Both the position numbers and the translations under genes were made by a program. Shown here piece after piece: positions 14,868-22,253 of a DNA stretch of 28,550 bases. Position 1 is the first letter of the stretch. The number at the start of each line of letters is the position of its first letter. The stretch spans positions 1 through 28,550 of the forward strand of contig CAKQOW010000029.1 in NCBI GenBank assembly GCA_934256595.1, given 5' to 3'. The notes under the pieces were generated by a model, which did not search any database, had not been told where the DNA came from, and saw nothing but the letters and a program-made list of their open reading frames with translations. This DNA comes from an uncultured Clostridia bacterium. GTDB lineage: Bacteria > Bacillota > Clostridia > Peptostreptococcales > Anaerovoracaceae.

Positions 14868-16340
14868 ATGCTAATGACAGGTGAACAGTATATCGAGAGC
14901 TTAAGAAAAATGAAGACAAGAGTCTATATGTTTGGTGAAAAGATTGATAACTGGGTAGACCACCCGATCATCAGACCATCAATCGACTGCGTTAAGGTAA
15001 CTTATGATCTTGCACAGGACCCTCAGTATGCTGATCTTATGACTGCCAAATCAAACCTTACAGGTGAAATCGTTAACAGATTCGGTCATTTACATCAGAG
15101 CGCTGATGACCTCAGAAAAAAAGTTAAGATGCAGAGACTCTGCGGACAGAAGACAGCTTCATGCTTCCAGAGATGTGTAGGTATGGACGCATTCAATGCT
15201 GTATTCTCAACTACTTTTGAAGTAGACAAGAAATACGGAACTCACTACCACGAAAACTTCAAAAAGTTCTTAACTAAAGTTCAGAACGAAGACTTAGTAG
15301 TAGACGGTGCTATGACAGACCCTAAGGGAGACAGAGGACTTGCACCTCATCTTCAGAAAGACCCTGATCTTTTCGTACATATCGTAGAGAAGAGAGAAGA
15401 CGGTATCGTAGTAAGAGGAGCTAAGGCTCACCAGACAGGTACAATCAATTCACACTGGCACCTTGTAATGCCTACACAGGCTATGGGCGAAGCCGACAAG
15501 GCTTATGCAGTATCATTTGCATGTCCTTCAGATGCAGAAGGTATGTTCATGATCTACGGAAGACAGTCATGCGACACAAGAAAATTAGAAGACGGCGCTG
15601 ACGTTGACCTCGGAAACAAGAAATTCGGCGGCCAGGAAGCATTAGTAGTATTCGATAATGTATTCATTCCTAATGACTGCATCTTCTTATGTGAAGAATA
15701 TGATTTCGCAGGAATGCTCGTAGAAAGATTCGCAGGATATCACAGACAGTCATACGGCGGATGCAAAGTTGGTGTTGGTGATGTTATCATCGGTGCTGCT
15801 GCACTTGCTGCTGACTACAACGGAGCTCAGAAGGCTTCACACATCAAGGATAAGCTCATCGAAATGACTCATCTTAACGAAACATTATACTGCTGCGGTA
15901 TCGCCTGCTCAGCTGAGGGATATCCTACAGAAGCAGGTAACTACCAGATTGACCTTCTTCTTGCAAACGTATGTAAGCAGAATGTAACAAGATATCCTTA
16001 TGAAATCGTAAGACTTGCTGAAGATATCGCAGGCGGATTAATGGTAACAATGCCATCAGAAAAAGACTTCAAGTCAGACGTACCTGTAGGCAGAAACGGC
16101 GAAACAATCGGAGAAATCTGCAACAAGTACTTCGCAGGTTCACCGGCTTGCACAACTGAAGAAAGAATGAGAGTTCTCAGATTCTTAGAAAACATCTGCT
16201 TAGGTTCATCAGCAGTTGGATACAGAACAGAGTCATTACACGGTGCAGGTTCACCACAGGCTCAGAGAATTATGATTGCAAGACAGGGTAACCTTCCTGC
16301 AAAGAAAGAATTAGCTAAGGCTATAATCGGAATTAAATAG
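14868..16340 (+). CDS. abfD: 4-hydroxybutyryl-CoA dehydratase / vinylacetyl-CoA isomerase
   Basis: A 490-residue [4Fe-4S]- and FAD-containing enzyme that dehydrates 4-hydroxybutyryl-CoA to crotonyl-CoA by a ketyl-radical mechanism and also isomerises vinylacetyl-CoA. The ligands known from C. aminobutyricum are all at the same positions: Cys99 and Cys103 (CFQRC), His292 and Cys299 (HRQSYGGC), with Tyr296 between them. The whole sequence closely resembles that enzyme as I remember it (484 residues). AAAGGAG precedes the ATG. It is the second gene of the operon. A strong stem-loop without a T-run follows the stop, likely stabilising this message. Oxygen-sensitive and homotetrameric in known cases. 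Confidence 0.97.
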   Translation: MLMTGEQYIESLRKMKTRVYMFGEKIDNWVDHPIIRPSIDCVKVTYDLAQDPQYADLMTAKSNLTGEIVNRFGHLHQSADDLRKKVKMQRLCGQKTASCFQRCVGMDAFNAVFSTTFEVDKKYGTHYHENFKKFLTKVQNEDLVVDGAMTDPKGDRGLAPHLQKDPDLFVHIVEKREDGIVVRGAKAHQTGTINSHWHLVMPTQAMGEADKAYAVSFACPSDAEGMFMIYGRQSCDTRKLEDGADVDLGNKKFGGQEALVVFDNVFIPNDCIFLCEEYDFAGMLVERFAGYHRQSYGGCKVGVGDVIIGAAALAADYNGAQKASHIKDKLIEMTHLNETLYCCGIACSAEGYPTEAGNYQIDLLLANVCKQNVTRYPYEIVRLAEDIAGGLMVTMPSEKDFKSDVPVGRNGETIGEICNKYFAGSPACTTEERMRVLRFLENICLGSSAVGYRTESLHGAGSPQAQRIMIARQGNLPAKKELAKAIIGIK

Positions 16341-16353
16341 TTTCGAAAATTCA

Positions 16354-16379
16354 AGGGGACGGAGAATGCTCCGTTCCCT
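16354..16379 (+). promoter_or_regulatory. Intra-operon stem-loop after abfD
   Basis: GGGGACGGAG (16355-16364), loop AATG, CTCCGTTCCC (16369-16378), ten pairs with one wobble and an extra A-T at the base. No T-run follows. This is likely an RNA-stabilising or processing element rather than a terminator, because the operon continues. Confidence 0.6.
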
Positions 16380-16409
16380 GTATTCAAATTACGAGGGAAT
16401 ATTTAACAT

Positions 16410-16679
16410 ATGAAATGCGGTGTCAGATTTTGCGGCGGCTGCAACCCCAGATACGACCGGGGAGAGGCGCTGAATCAGATAAAAGACAGACTTAAAGACA
16501 GTGATATAGAGTTTAAGATAACAACAGAAGACGAACAGTACGATGACCTTCTTATTATAGGAGGATGTACCAACTGCTGTGCGGGCTACGACCAGTTTAC
16601 ATGGTCAGGTCAGGTAAGAAAAATGTGGGCGGCAGAGCATATAGAGAAGATTATAAACGAGCTGCGGGGCAGCTTGTAG
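16410..16679 (+). CDS. Small CGGC-motif cysteine protein in the abfD operon
   Basis: An 89-residue protein of unknown function. It has a conserved-looking N-terminus, MKCGVRFCGGCNPRYDRG (Cys3, Cys8, Cys11), and a second cluster, IIGGCTNCCAGYD (Cys53, Cys56, Cys57). Between them is an alternating helix/strand pattern. I have seen the CGGCNPRYDR wording in small hypothetical proteins of anaerobes but know of no assigned role. The six cysteines could bind a metal or Fe-S cluster. It lies 69 bases after abfD and 28 before the CoA-transferase, with GAGGGAA upstream. Its position next to a radical Fe-S dehydratase suggests maturation or protection of AbfD, as inference only. Confidence 0.75.
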   Translation: MKCGVRFCGGCNPRYDRGEALNQIKDRLKDSDIEFKITTEDEQYDDLLIIGGCTNCCAGYDQFTWSGQVRKMWAAEHIEKIINELRGSL

Positions 16680-16707
16680 ATATATATAAAATAGGAGGAC
16701 ACAATAA

Positions 16708-18018
16708 ATGGGTTGGAAAGAATATTATGAAAGCAAAATAATGTCAGCAGAAGACGCCGTAAAAATGATTAACTCAGGCGACAAAGTTGTGCTTGCGCAT
16801 TGCATAGGTGAACCGCCTGCGCTTGTAGACGCTATGGTTGCAAACCACGCAGCATACAAGGATGTAGAGATTTCACATATGGTAAGCCACGGTTCGGGCG
16901 GATATACAAAGCCTGAATACGCTGAGAATTTCCATACAAACGTATGGTTTGCAAGCGGCAACACAAGAAAGTGCATAGAAGAGGGTAATGGTGATTTTAC
17001 ACCTATGTTCTTCCATGAAATTCCGATGCTTATGAGAACAGGCGACATTAAAGTTGACGTAGCTATGATAATGGTAACTCCACCTGATGAAAACGGTAAG
17101 GTTTCAGCAGGCGTATCGGCAGACTATACTGTTCAGGCTGTAGAATCTGCAAAGGTTGTACTTGCACAGGTTAACAAGAATATGCCTTTTACATATGGTG
17201 ATGCGATATTTGATGTAGAGCAGATTGATGCGTTTGTTTTAAAGGATACTCCGCTTGTAGAGCTTCCGCTTGCAAAGATAGGACCTGTAGAAGAAGCCAT
17301 AGGCAAGAACTGCGCAGAGCTTATTAATGACGGAGATACTCTGCAGCTTGGTATCGGAGCTATTCCTGATGCTGTATGTCATCAGCTTGTAAACAAGAAA
17401 CATTTAGGTATACACTCAGAAATGCTGGGTGACGGACCTATCGTTCTTTATGAGGCAGGCGCTATAGACAACAGCCGGAAGGGTGTGGATGCAGGCAAAT
17501 TCGTATTCAACTTTGCTATGGGTTCAAAGAAAACCTACGACTTCCTTGACCACAACGAAGAGTGTCTTCTCAAGGTTGCCGATTATGTAAATCACCCTAT
17601 GGTAGTTGCGCAGAATCCTAATATGGTAAGCATCAATGCCTGCATAGGCATTGACTTCTACGGACAGGTTGCAGCAGACACTATCGGCTACAGACAGTTC
17701 TCGGGTGTAGGCGGACAGGTTGACTTCATAAGAGGCGCCGCTATGGGTACAAACGGCAGAGCAATAATCGCCATGCCGTCAGTAACAGTTAAAAAAGACG
17801 GAACTAAGTTTTCAAAGATTACTCCGCTTCTTGGCGAGGGTCAGGTTGTTACAACTTCAAGACACGATGTTGACTATGTTGTAACCGAATACGGTATTGC
17901 CAAGCTCAAGGGCAAGACTGTAAGAGACAGAGCAAGAGCTCTTATCGACATAGCTCACCCTGATTTCAGAGATGAACTCAAGGAAAGCTTCAAAAAAATG
18001 TTCAAAGTAGAATATTAA
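16708..18018 (+). CDS. abfT: 4-hydroxybutyrate CoA-transferase
   Basis: A 436-residue family I CoA-transferase (acetyl-CoA hydrolase/transferase group) that moves CoA from acetyl-CoA or butyryl-CoA to 4-hydroxybutyrate. The catalytic glutamate is Glu238 in GIHSEMLGDG, the same position as in C. aminobutyricum AbfT (438 residues). GIGAIPDAV at about 215-223 and the late GVGGQVDFIRGA are family landmarks. GGAGG precedes the ATG. It supplies the substrate of AbfD, two genes upstream. Cat2 is an alternative name used for the C. kluyveri homologue; the operon context supports 4-hydroxybutyrate over acetate or succinate as the acceptor. Confidence 0.93.
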   Translation: MGWKEYYESKIMSAEDAVKMINSGDKVVLAHCIGEPPALVDAMVANHAAYKDVEISHMVSHGSGGYTKPEYAENFHTNVWFASGNTRKCIEEGNGDFTPMFFHEIPMLMRTGDIKVDVAMIMVTPPDENGKVSAGVSADYTVQAVESAKVVLAQVNKNMPFTYGDAIFDVEQIDAFVLKDTPLVELPLAKIGPVEEAIGKNCAELINDGDTLQLGIGAIPDAVCHQLVNKKHLGIHSEMLGDGPIVLYEAGAIDNSRKGVDAGKFVFNFAMGSKKTYDFLDHNEECLLKVADYVNHPMVVAQNPNMVSINACIGIDFYGQVAADTIGYRQFSGVGGQVDFIRGAAMGTNGRAIIAMPSVTVKKDGTKFSKITPLLGEGQVVTTSRHDVDYVVTEYGIAKLKGKTVRDRARALIDIAHPDFRDELKESFKKMFKVEY

Positions 18019-18068
18019 TTATATAAGTTAAGTTTAAAGTTATTTTATTAAATTTCGGAGGTATTAAA

Positions 18069-19193
18069 ATGCAAGCATTAAGAGTAGTTCCTGCAATCCA
18101 TTATTTTGACACTTTTAAGGATTTCAACGAAGAATTCAAATTAGGAAAAGGAGATATCCTTGTAACAAATCAGTGGATGTATGATCCGTATGTTAAGCCG
18201 CTGGGAATAGATATGCCTGTAATTTATCAGGAAAAATACGGTGCCGGCGAGCCTACAGATGAAATGATGGACGCTATGAAACAGGAAATGGACAAATATG
18301 AATATGACAGAATCATAGCTTTCGGCGGCGGCACAATCGTTGACTGCTGCAAGGTTTTAGCTTGTGAAATTCCTGATAAGGTAGCTGACCTTTACACCGG
18401 TAAGGTAGCTCCTAAGAGAGTTAAAAAGCTGGTAGTTGTTCCTACAACCTGCGGTACAGGTTCAGAGGTTACAAACGTAGCCGTAGCTTCAATTCCGTCA
18501 CTTAACTTAAAGAAAGGTATTGCTGACGAGCAGACTTATGCTGACATCGCAGTACTTATTCCTGAATCACTTCAGGGACTTCCTGACAAAGTATTCGCTA
18601 CTTCATCAGTAGATGCTTTAATCCACGCTGTGGAAAGCTTCCTTTCACCAAAGGCTTCACCTTTCACAGAAATGTATTCATTAAAGGCAATCGAAATGAT
18701 TATGAACGGATACAAGCAGATTGTTGCAGCAGGCGGTAACACAGCAGAAAACAGAAAGCCTTTATTAAAGGATTTCTTAATCGCTTCAAACTATGCAGGT
18801 ATTGCTTTTGGTAACGCAGGCTGCGGCGCAGTTCACGCTTTATCATATGCACACGGCGGAGCATTCCACATTCCTCATGGCGAAGCAAACTTCATCTGCT
18901 TCACAGAAGTATTCAAGATGTATATGAGAAAACAGCCTAAGGGCAAGATCGAAATCGTTAACAAGATTTTTGCAGATGTATTAGGCTGCAGCGAAGCTGA
19001 CGTATATACTGCATTAGATGAATTCCTTGGCAAGATTATCGAAAAGAAACCGTTAAAGGAATACGGAATGACAGAAGATCAGGTTGCTCCGTTTGCCAAG
19101 TCAACAGTAGACAACCAGCAGAGACTTCTTGGAAACAACTATGTATTCTTAAGCGAAGAAGAAATCGCAGAAATCTTTGCAAATCTGTACTAA
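18069..19193 (+). CDS. 4hbD: 4-hydroxybutyrate dehydrogenase (iron-dependent alcohol dehydrogenase family)
   Basis: A 374-residue NAD-dependent group III alcohol dehydrogenase that reduces succinate semialdehyde to 4-hydroxybutyrate, or the reverse. The NAD-binding GGGTIVD is at 86-92. The iron ligands by family spacing are Asp182, His186 (VDALIHAVES), His256 and His270 (VHALSYAHGGAFHIPHGEAN). The length matches the C. aminobutyricum enzyme. CGGAGG precedes the ATG. It is the last gene of the operon and is followed by a strong terminator. With AbfT and AbfD it forms a three-step route between succinate semialdehyde and crotonyl-CoA. Confidence 0.93.
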   Translation: MQALRVVPAIHYFDTFKDFNEEFKLGKGDILVTNQWMYDPYVKPLGIDMPVIYQEKYGAGEPTDEMMDAMKQEMDKYEYDRIIAFGGGTIVDCCKVLACEIPDKVADLYTGKVAPKRVKKLVVVPTTCGTGSEVTNVAVASIPSLNLKKGIADEQTYADIAVLIPESLQGLPDKVFATSSVDALIHAVESFLSPKASPFTEMYSLKAIEMIMNGYKQIVAAGGNTAENRKPLLKDFLIASNYAGIAFGNAGCGAVHALSYAHGGAFHIPHGEANFICFTEVFKMYMRKQPKGKIEIVNKIFADVLGCSEADVYTALDEFLGKIIEKKPLKEYGMTEDQVAPFAKSTVDNQQRLLGNNYVFLSEEEIAEIFANLY

Positions 19194-19212
19194 TATACAT
19201 AACAGATAATGT

Positions 19213-19237
19213 GCGGCTGAGAAATCAGCCGCTTTTT
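19213..19237 (+). terminator. Terminator of the 4-hydroxybutyrate operon
   Basis: GCGGCTGA (19213-19220) pairs perfectly with TCAGCCGC (19225-19232), loop GAAA, then TTTTT. Confidence 0.92.
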
Positions 19238-19269
19238 AGTGAAGTAAACAGCTTTGGAGGGCTTCCGAT

Positions 19270-19743
19270 ATGGATATTTCATTTGAAGCAGGCGGTGGTA
19301 AATTCAATTATCGTGTCTGCGCGGTGATAATAAAGGATAAAAAAATACTGGCGATGACTGATGAACGCTCTCCCTACTATTATCTGCCCGGTGGGAGAGT
19401 AAAGTTTGGTGAAACCGCAGAAAATGCCGTTTTGAGAGAGCTTTACGAGGAAGTTGGCATCTCTGCAAAAATAAATCGGCCACTGTGGATTAATCAGGCG
19501 TTCTTTACAGAGGAAACAGGCAACACTGAATACCACGAACTGTGTATATACTTTCTCGTGGATATTAAGGGAGAGGAGCTTACGGACAAAGGCGACTGCT
19601 TTTCCTTGAAAGAGGGGAGAGATATTAATACTTTTGAATGGCTGACCTTTGACAGCCTTAACAGGAAGCATTTCTATCCTGAATTTCTGAAAAAAGAGAT
19701 TTACAACCTTCCTGAAAGCCTGACGTTGTGTACAGAACTATAA
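19270..19743 (+). CDS. Nudix hydrolase
   Basis: A 157-residue protein that hydrolyses a nucleoside diphosphate linked to another group. The Nudix box is complete at residues 42-64: Gly42, Glu48, Arg56-Glu57, Glu60-Glu61 and Gly63 in GGRVKFGETAENAVLRELYE and the following EVGI. The N-terminal strand (YRVCAVIIKDKKILAM) is typical of MutT-like members. The substrate is not predictable. GGAGG lies upstream of ATG 19270. It stands alone between the 4-hydroxybutyrate terminator and the rpmB promoter; no convincing terminator of its own is visible. Confidence 0.88.
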   Translation: MDISFEAGGGKFNYRVCAVIIKDKKILAMTDERSPYYYLPGGRVKFGETAENAVLRELYEEVGISAKINRPLWINQAFFTEETGNTEYHELCIYFLVDIKGEELTDKGDCFSLKEGRDINTFEWLTFDSLNRKHFYPEFLKKEIYNLPESLTLCTEL

Positions 19744-19796
19744 CTGTAATTCAGACAAAAAAATCTGTCCAGAACAGGAATTTGTTAAAAAAGCGC

Positions 19797-19825
19797 TTGA
19801 AATATTATCCGAAACATAGTATAAT
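19797..19825 (+). promoter_or_regulatory. Promoter of rpmB
   Basis: TTGAAA (19797-19802), 17-base spacer, TATAAT (19820-19825). This implies a start near 19832 and a leader of about 120 bases. Confidence 0.85.
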
Positions 19826-19831
19826 ATTTGA

Positions 19832-19945
19832 TGTTCGCTGGGTGTAAGCCCGTAAGCTCAGATAGAAGTTGAGAACTATCAGGGAACCGGCAGGCAGCAG
19901 AAATATGAGAATATGCGAAAGCTTTAGTAATATTTAAGGAGGCAC
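19832..19945 (+). promoter_or_regulatory. Long, possibly structured 5' leader of rpmB
   Basis: Visible pairings are GCTGG (19837-19841) with CCGGC (19887-19891), one wobble; GATAG (19861-19865) with CTATC (19876-19880); a mutually exclusive CTCA (19857-19860) with TGAG (19870-19873); a GC-GAAA-GC mini-hairpin near 19915-19922; and AAATAT with ATATTT just before the ribosome binding site. Alternative pairings suggest control of translation, perhaps by L28 itself. It matches no leader or riboswitch class I can recall. Confidence 0.35.
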
Positions 19946-19951
19946 ATAACA

Positions 19952-20143
19952 ATGTCAAGAAAATGCGAAATCTGCGGTAAGGGTCAGGTATCAGGAAACA
20001 GAGTATCACACTCAATGAGACACACAAGAAGAAAATGGAATGCAAACATTCAGACTGTAAGAGTTGTAGACGAAAAAGGTACAGTTAGAAGAGCTAACGT
20101 TTGCACCAGATGCATGAGATCCGGCAAAGTTAACCGCGCATAA
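19952..20143 (+). CDS. rpmB: 50S ribosomal protein L28
   Basis: A 63-residue protein of the large ribosomal subunit. It is the zinc-binding (C+) form, with Cys5/Cys8 (CEIC) and Cys51/Cys54 (CTRC). The basic stretch SHSMRHTRRKWNAN is diagnostic. AAGGAGG precedes the ATG. It has its own promoter, a long leader and a strong terminator, so it is a single-gene transcript. In Bacillus rpmB lies next to yloU; here about 2 kb of accessory sequence separates it from the yloU homologue. Confidence 0.97.
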   Translation: MSRKCEICGKGQVSGNRVSHSMRHTRRKWNANIQTVRVVDEKGTVRRANVCTRCMRSGKVNRA

Positions 20144-20158
20144 TTGATTTAATATTTA

Positions 20159-20184
20159 AACCTGCCAAATAAGGCAGGTTTTTT
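20159..20184 (+). terminator. Terminator of rpmB
   Basis: AACCTGCC (20159-20166) pairs perfectly with GGCAGGTT (20173-20180), loop AAATAA, then a T-run to 20184. Confidence 0.92.
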
Positions 20185-20226
20185 GATACAGTAATGTTTT
20201 TTGGCGGGTTGATTTACAGGTGACAT

Positions 20227-20901
20227 ATGTTAAGAATTATTTTAAATTCAAATCTTGAAGATAATGTGAAGGTCAGAGTATGGAATGACAATGAATATAT
20301 TGAAGAACCGTTATATGCGGGCGGCAAAACAGAAGTGAGCCTGCAGTGCGCTAATATCGACAGGCTGTACATACAGTGCATATATTCGTATGAGGATATA
20401 AAAAATCCTGTATCAAGAGCGTTAATCAATGCTCTATGGGGAATTATATACTATATTTTCAAGTGCTTCTCATTTGGCGAGCCAGAGAGCTTTAAAAATG
20501 AACAAAAGGACAGATATGCCTATGCTATATATGGGGACTTTGATGTGGATACTGTAATTACCTGTGTCTGTGAGGAGAATAAGGGCACTGATAATTCATA
20601 TAGAATTAGAGTTGTATCCTCACCGGAGTACAGACTTGAGAGAAAAATAAAGGTGGATAGCCAAGAGATGGCAGCAAGGCTTCGTCAGTGGAAACTGGAA
20701 AGCAAAATAGCAGTTGTTCCGGGAACTTTTGTCCTAATGCTTTGTGTGGCTTTTGGTGTACTGAAAAAGGTATTAATAGTGAGCATATTGGCGGGTATAG
20801 CTGCAGTATTTATCAGCATTAAATTCTATAGGCTTCTCAAAGCTGTAGACAGGGAATGTGAAACCATGTGCAGAAAGTCACAGATGAATTTTCCTGAGTA
20901 A
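20227..20901 (+). CDS. Hypothetical membrane protein
   Basis: A 224-residue protein I cannot assign. Residues 1-65 look like a beta-rich soluble domain (WNDNEYIEEPLYAGGKTEV). A hydrophobic stretch, ALINALWGIIYYIFKCF, lies at about 67-84. Two close membrane helices lie at about 164-204 (GTFVLMLCVAFGV and VSILAGIAAVFISI), ending in a short charged tail. AGGTGAC precedes the ATG. A strong terminator follows. Codon use is like the neighbours. It lies in the accessory block that separates rpmB from the yloU homologue. Confidence 0.65.
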   Translation: MLRIILNSNLEDNVKVRVWNDNEYIEEPLYAGGKTEVSLQCANIDRLYIQCIYSYEDIKNPVSRALINALWGIIYYIFKCFSFGEPESFKNEQKDRYAYAIYGDFDVDTVITCVCEENKGTDNSYRIRVVSSPEYRLERKIKVDSQEMAARLRQWKLESKIAVVPGTFVLMLCVAFGVLKKVLIVSILAGIAAVFISIKFYRLLKAVDRECETMCRKSQMNFPE

Positions 20902-20910
20902 GTGAATTAA

Positions 20911-20957
20911 TCCCTGAAAACCAAGGTTTAACCGGAGATTTCAGGGACTTTTTATTA
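20911..20957 (+). terminator. Terminator after the hypothetical membrane protein gene
   Basis: TCCCTGAAA (20911-20919) pairs perfectly with TTTCAGGGA (20939-20947), followed by CTTTTTATTA. It ends where the convergent frameshifted gene stops. Confidence 0.85.
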
Positions 20958-20958
20958 T

Positions 20959-21473
20959 TCATATTTTATTTCCGTCACTGTCGTAGCAGCAGACATTCAT
21001 GGAATACGCGTCTGACGGATAATGATAACAGATAATATCCATATTCTTTGTATCAGATTTAAGTTTCAGAGGTTTTTTACCATCTTCTATATAGGTGACC
21101 TGTGCATATTCTGCAGATGCGCCGGTAAACCATATCACATTATATTGCTTCTCATTGATTACGGTATTTGAGATAATAATTTCACTGGCATAGCTCAGGT
21201 TGAGTTTACGAAGCTGTATCTCTTGTCAGATCCGGGCTCAAAAACTGCAAGCAGAGCCATATTGTCGCTGCTGCAGGCAGCGCTTATAATATAATTATCA
21301 ATTTCAGTTTCTTTAACTATAGACCAATCGCTGCCTTTTTGAACAGCGGTATTTGATATTTCCTCTCTGCTTGCGGCAGTATCTCCAGCAAGGTACCGGC
21401 ATAGATGATATATGTAAATACCTGCAATACACAGAATTGCTGATGCTGATATTATTATCAGTTTCTTTTTCAT
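20959..21473 (-). pseudogene. Frameshifted gene for a small membrane-anchored protein
   Basis: The first part (ATG at 21473, GAGGTG upstream) encodes 92 residues: a lysine-rich start, an N-terminal membrane anchor (LIIISASAILCIAGIYIY) and an extracytoplasmic region, stopping at TGA 21197-21195. In the -1 frame an open stretch of 80 codons starts at 21201 (NLSYASEIIISNTVINEKQY) and runs to a TGA at 20961-20959, with natural-looking composition (YNVIWFTG, YAQVTYIEDGKKPLKL). Joined, they give a protein of about 170 residues. One missing base near 21196-21205 explains it. No slippery heptamer is present, so a real mutation or an assembly error is likelier than programmed frameshifting. Function unknown. 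Confidence 0.65.
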
Positions 21474-21716
21474 TTGCGGGACACCTCAGCTAATTATTAT
21501 TAATCCTATCAGTTCACAGGTGCAGTATTTTTACTATATGTAGTTTGTGCTGAAGACGGCTGTTTTCGATAAACCGCCTGATTTATAGGTTTGTAATTAT
21601 TTGAAAACACAAGATATGGTATGAGCAAATTCTGTATAAAAATAAGCATACTTGTACTTTGCAATTAATGTAAAAAGTGCATAGAATAATTATGACTTTT
21701 GCATATTTCCCAAAAG

Positions 21717-21957
21717 TTGTCCACAGATGATAAAGCCATTGTTTTCAACACTGCCACACTTTTCCCACAGAATTTCAAAAATTGTATACGATTTTATCCA
21801 AGCTTGCCTGTGAATAGTGAAAATGTACTTAAATGTTGAAATTTAAACGTTATGCCGTCATAAATTTTTTGTCAATATAAAGTTATCCACAGATTTTCAA
21901 AGTTGTTTTATTCATTGCATATGATATCCACTATTCTCTGTATAATTTTATTCCACA
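21717..21957. other. Cluster of DnaA-box-like 9-mers in an AT-rich gap
   Basis: Relative to TTATNCACA: TTATCCACA (21883-21891) is perfect; TTGTCCACA (21717-21725) has one mismatch; TTTCCCACA (21761-21769) two; TATTCCACA (21949-21957) is a near form; TTATCCAAG (21794-21802) and ATATCCACT (21924-21932) are weaker; and TGTGAATAG (21809-21817) is one mismatch on the other strand. The gap 21476-21930 has no gene that I can see. An origin, a DnaA-titration site or a regulatory cluster are all possible; dnaA itself is not in the window. Confidence 0.45.
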
Positions 21958-22119
21958 GAATACAAGCGTGCCTCCCAGAAGCAGTATCCAGAATTTCATA
22001 GGCAGGAAAAAAGCGCAGATAGTTACTGTGCCGAGGATAACCATAACTATACCGAGCTGATAGTAATTGTTGCAGCAGCATTTATTCATTTTTTTTGTTT
22101 TTCTTTTTTGCTTACCCAT
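21931..22119 (-). CDS. Small two-helix membrane protein with a CCC motif
   Basis: A 62-residue protein: a basic N-terminus (MGKQKRKTKKMNK), then CCCNNYY and two closely spaced hydrophobic helices (LGIVMVILGTVTICAFFL and FWILLLGGTLVFCGI). The open frame extends to 22227, but the ATG at 22119 has GAGGT at good spacing and gives a sensible start. The function is unknown; many spore-formers have such short membrane proteins. It lies between the DnaA-box-like cluster and the divergent yloU homologue, and its last codons overlap the final box-like 9-mer. Confidence 0.6.
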   Translation of the reverse strand: MGKQKRKTKKMNKCCCNNYYQLGIVMVILGTVTICAFFLPMKFWILLLGGTLVFCGIKLYRE

Positions 22120-22210
22120 AAATATACCTCTGTGGTATAATGTTTGCATACGGTGACTGGACACTGGGACAGAACCGATACGCAACACATACCGCTTAAA
22201 GTTATTGATA

Positions 22211-22219
22211 TGGTATAAT
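22211..22219 (+). promoter_or_regulatory. Extended -10 promoter of asp23-recG
   Basis: TG-G-TATAAT at 22211-22219 is a perfect extended -10, about 35 bases before the asp23-like ATG. No convincing -35 is seen. Confidence 0.55.
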
Positions 22220-22253
22220 ATGAACAATAATACTGATTTGTGAAAGGATAGAT

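Noticed and set aside
19857..19880. H-type pseudoknot in the rpmB leader
   Set aside because: The two helices would have a zero-length first loop, which is sterically unlikely; I treat them as alternative pairings.
19832..19945. Cobalamin, c-di-GMP, THF or T-box element upstream of rpmB
   Set aside because: Isolated words such as AGGGAACCGG or CCGGCAGGCAGC recall parts of these classes, but the other conserved blocks are missing.
21190..21205. Programmed -1 frameshifting in the split membrane-anchored gene
   Set aside because: No X-XXY-YYZ slippery heptamer or downstream stem-loop is visible at the junction; a simple one-base loss explains it.
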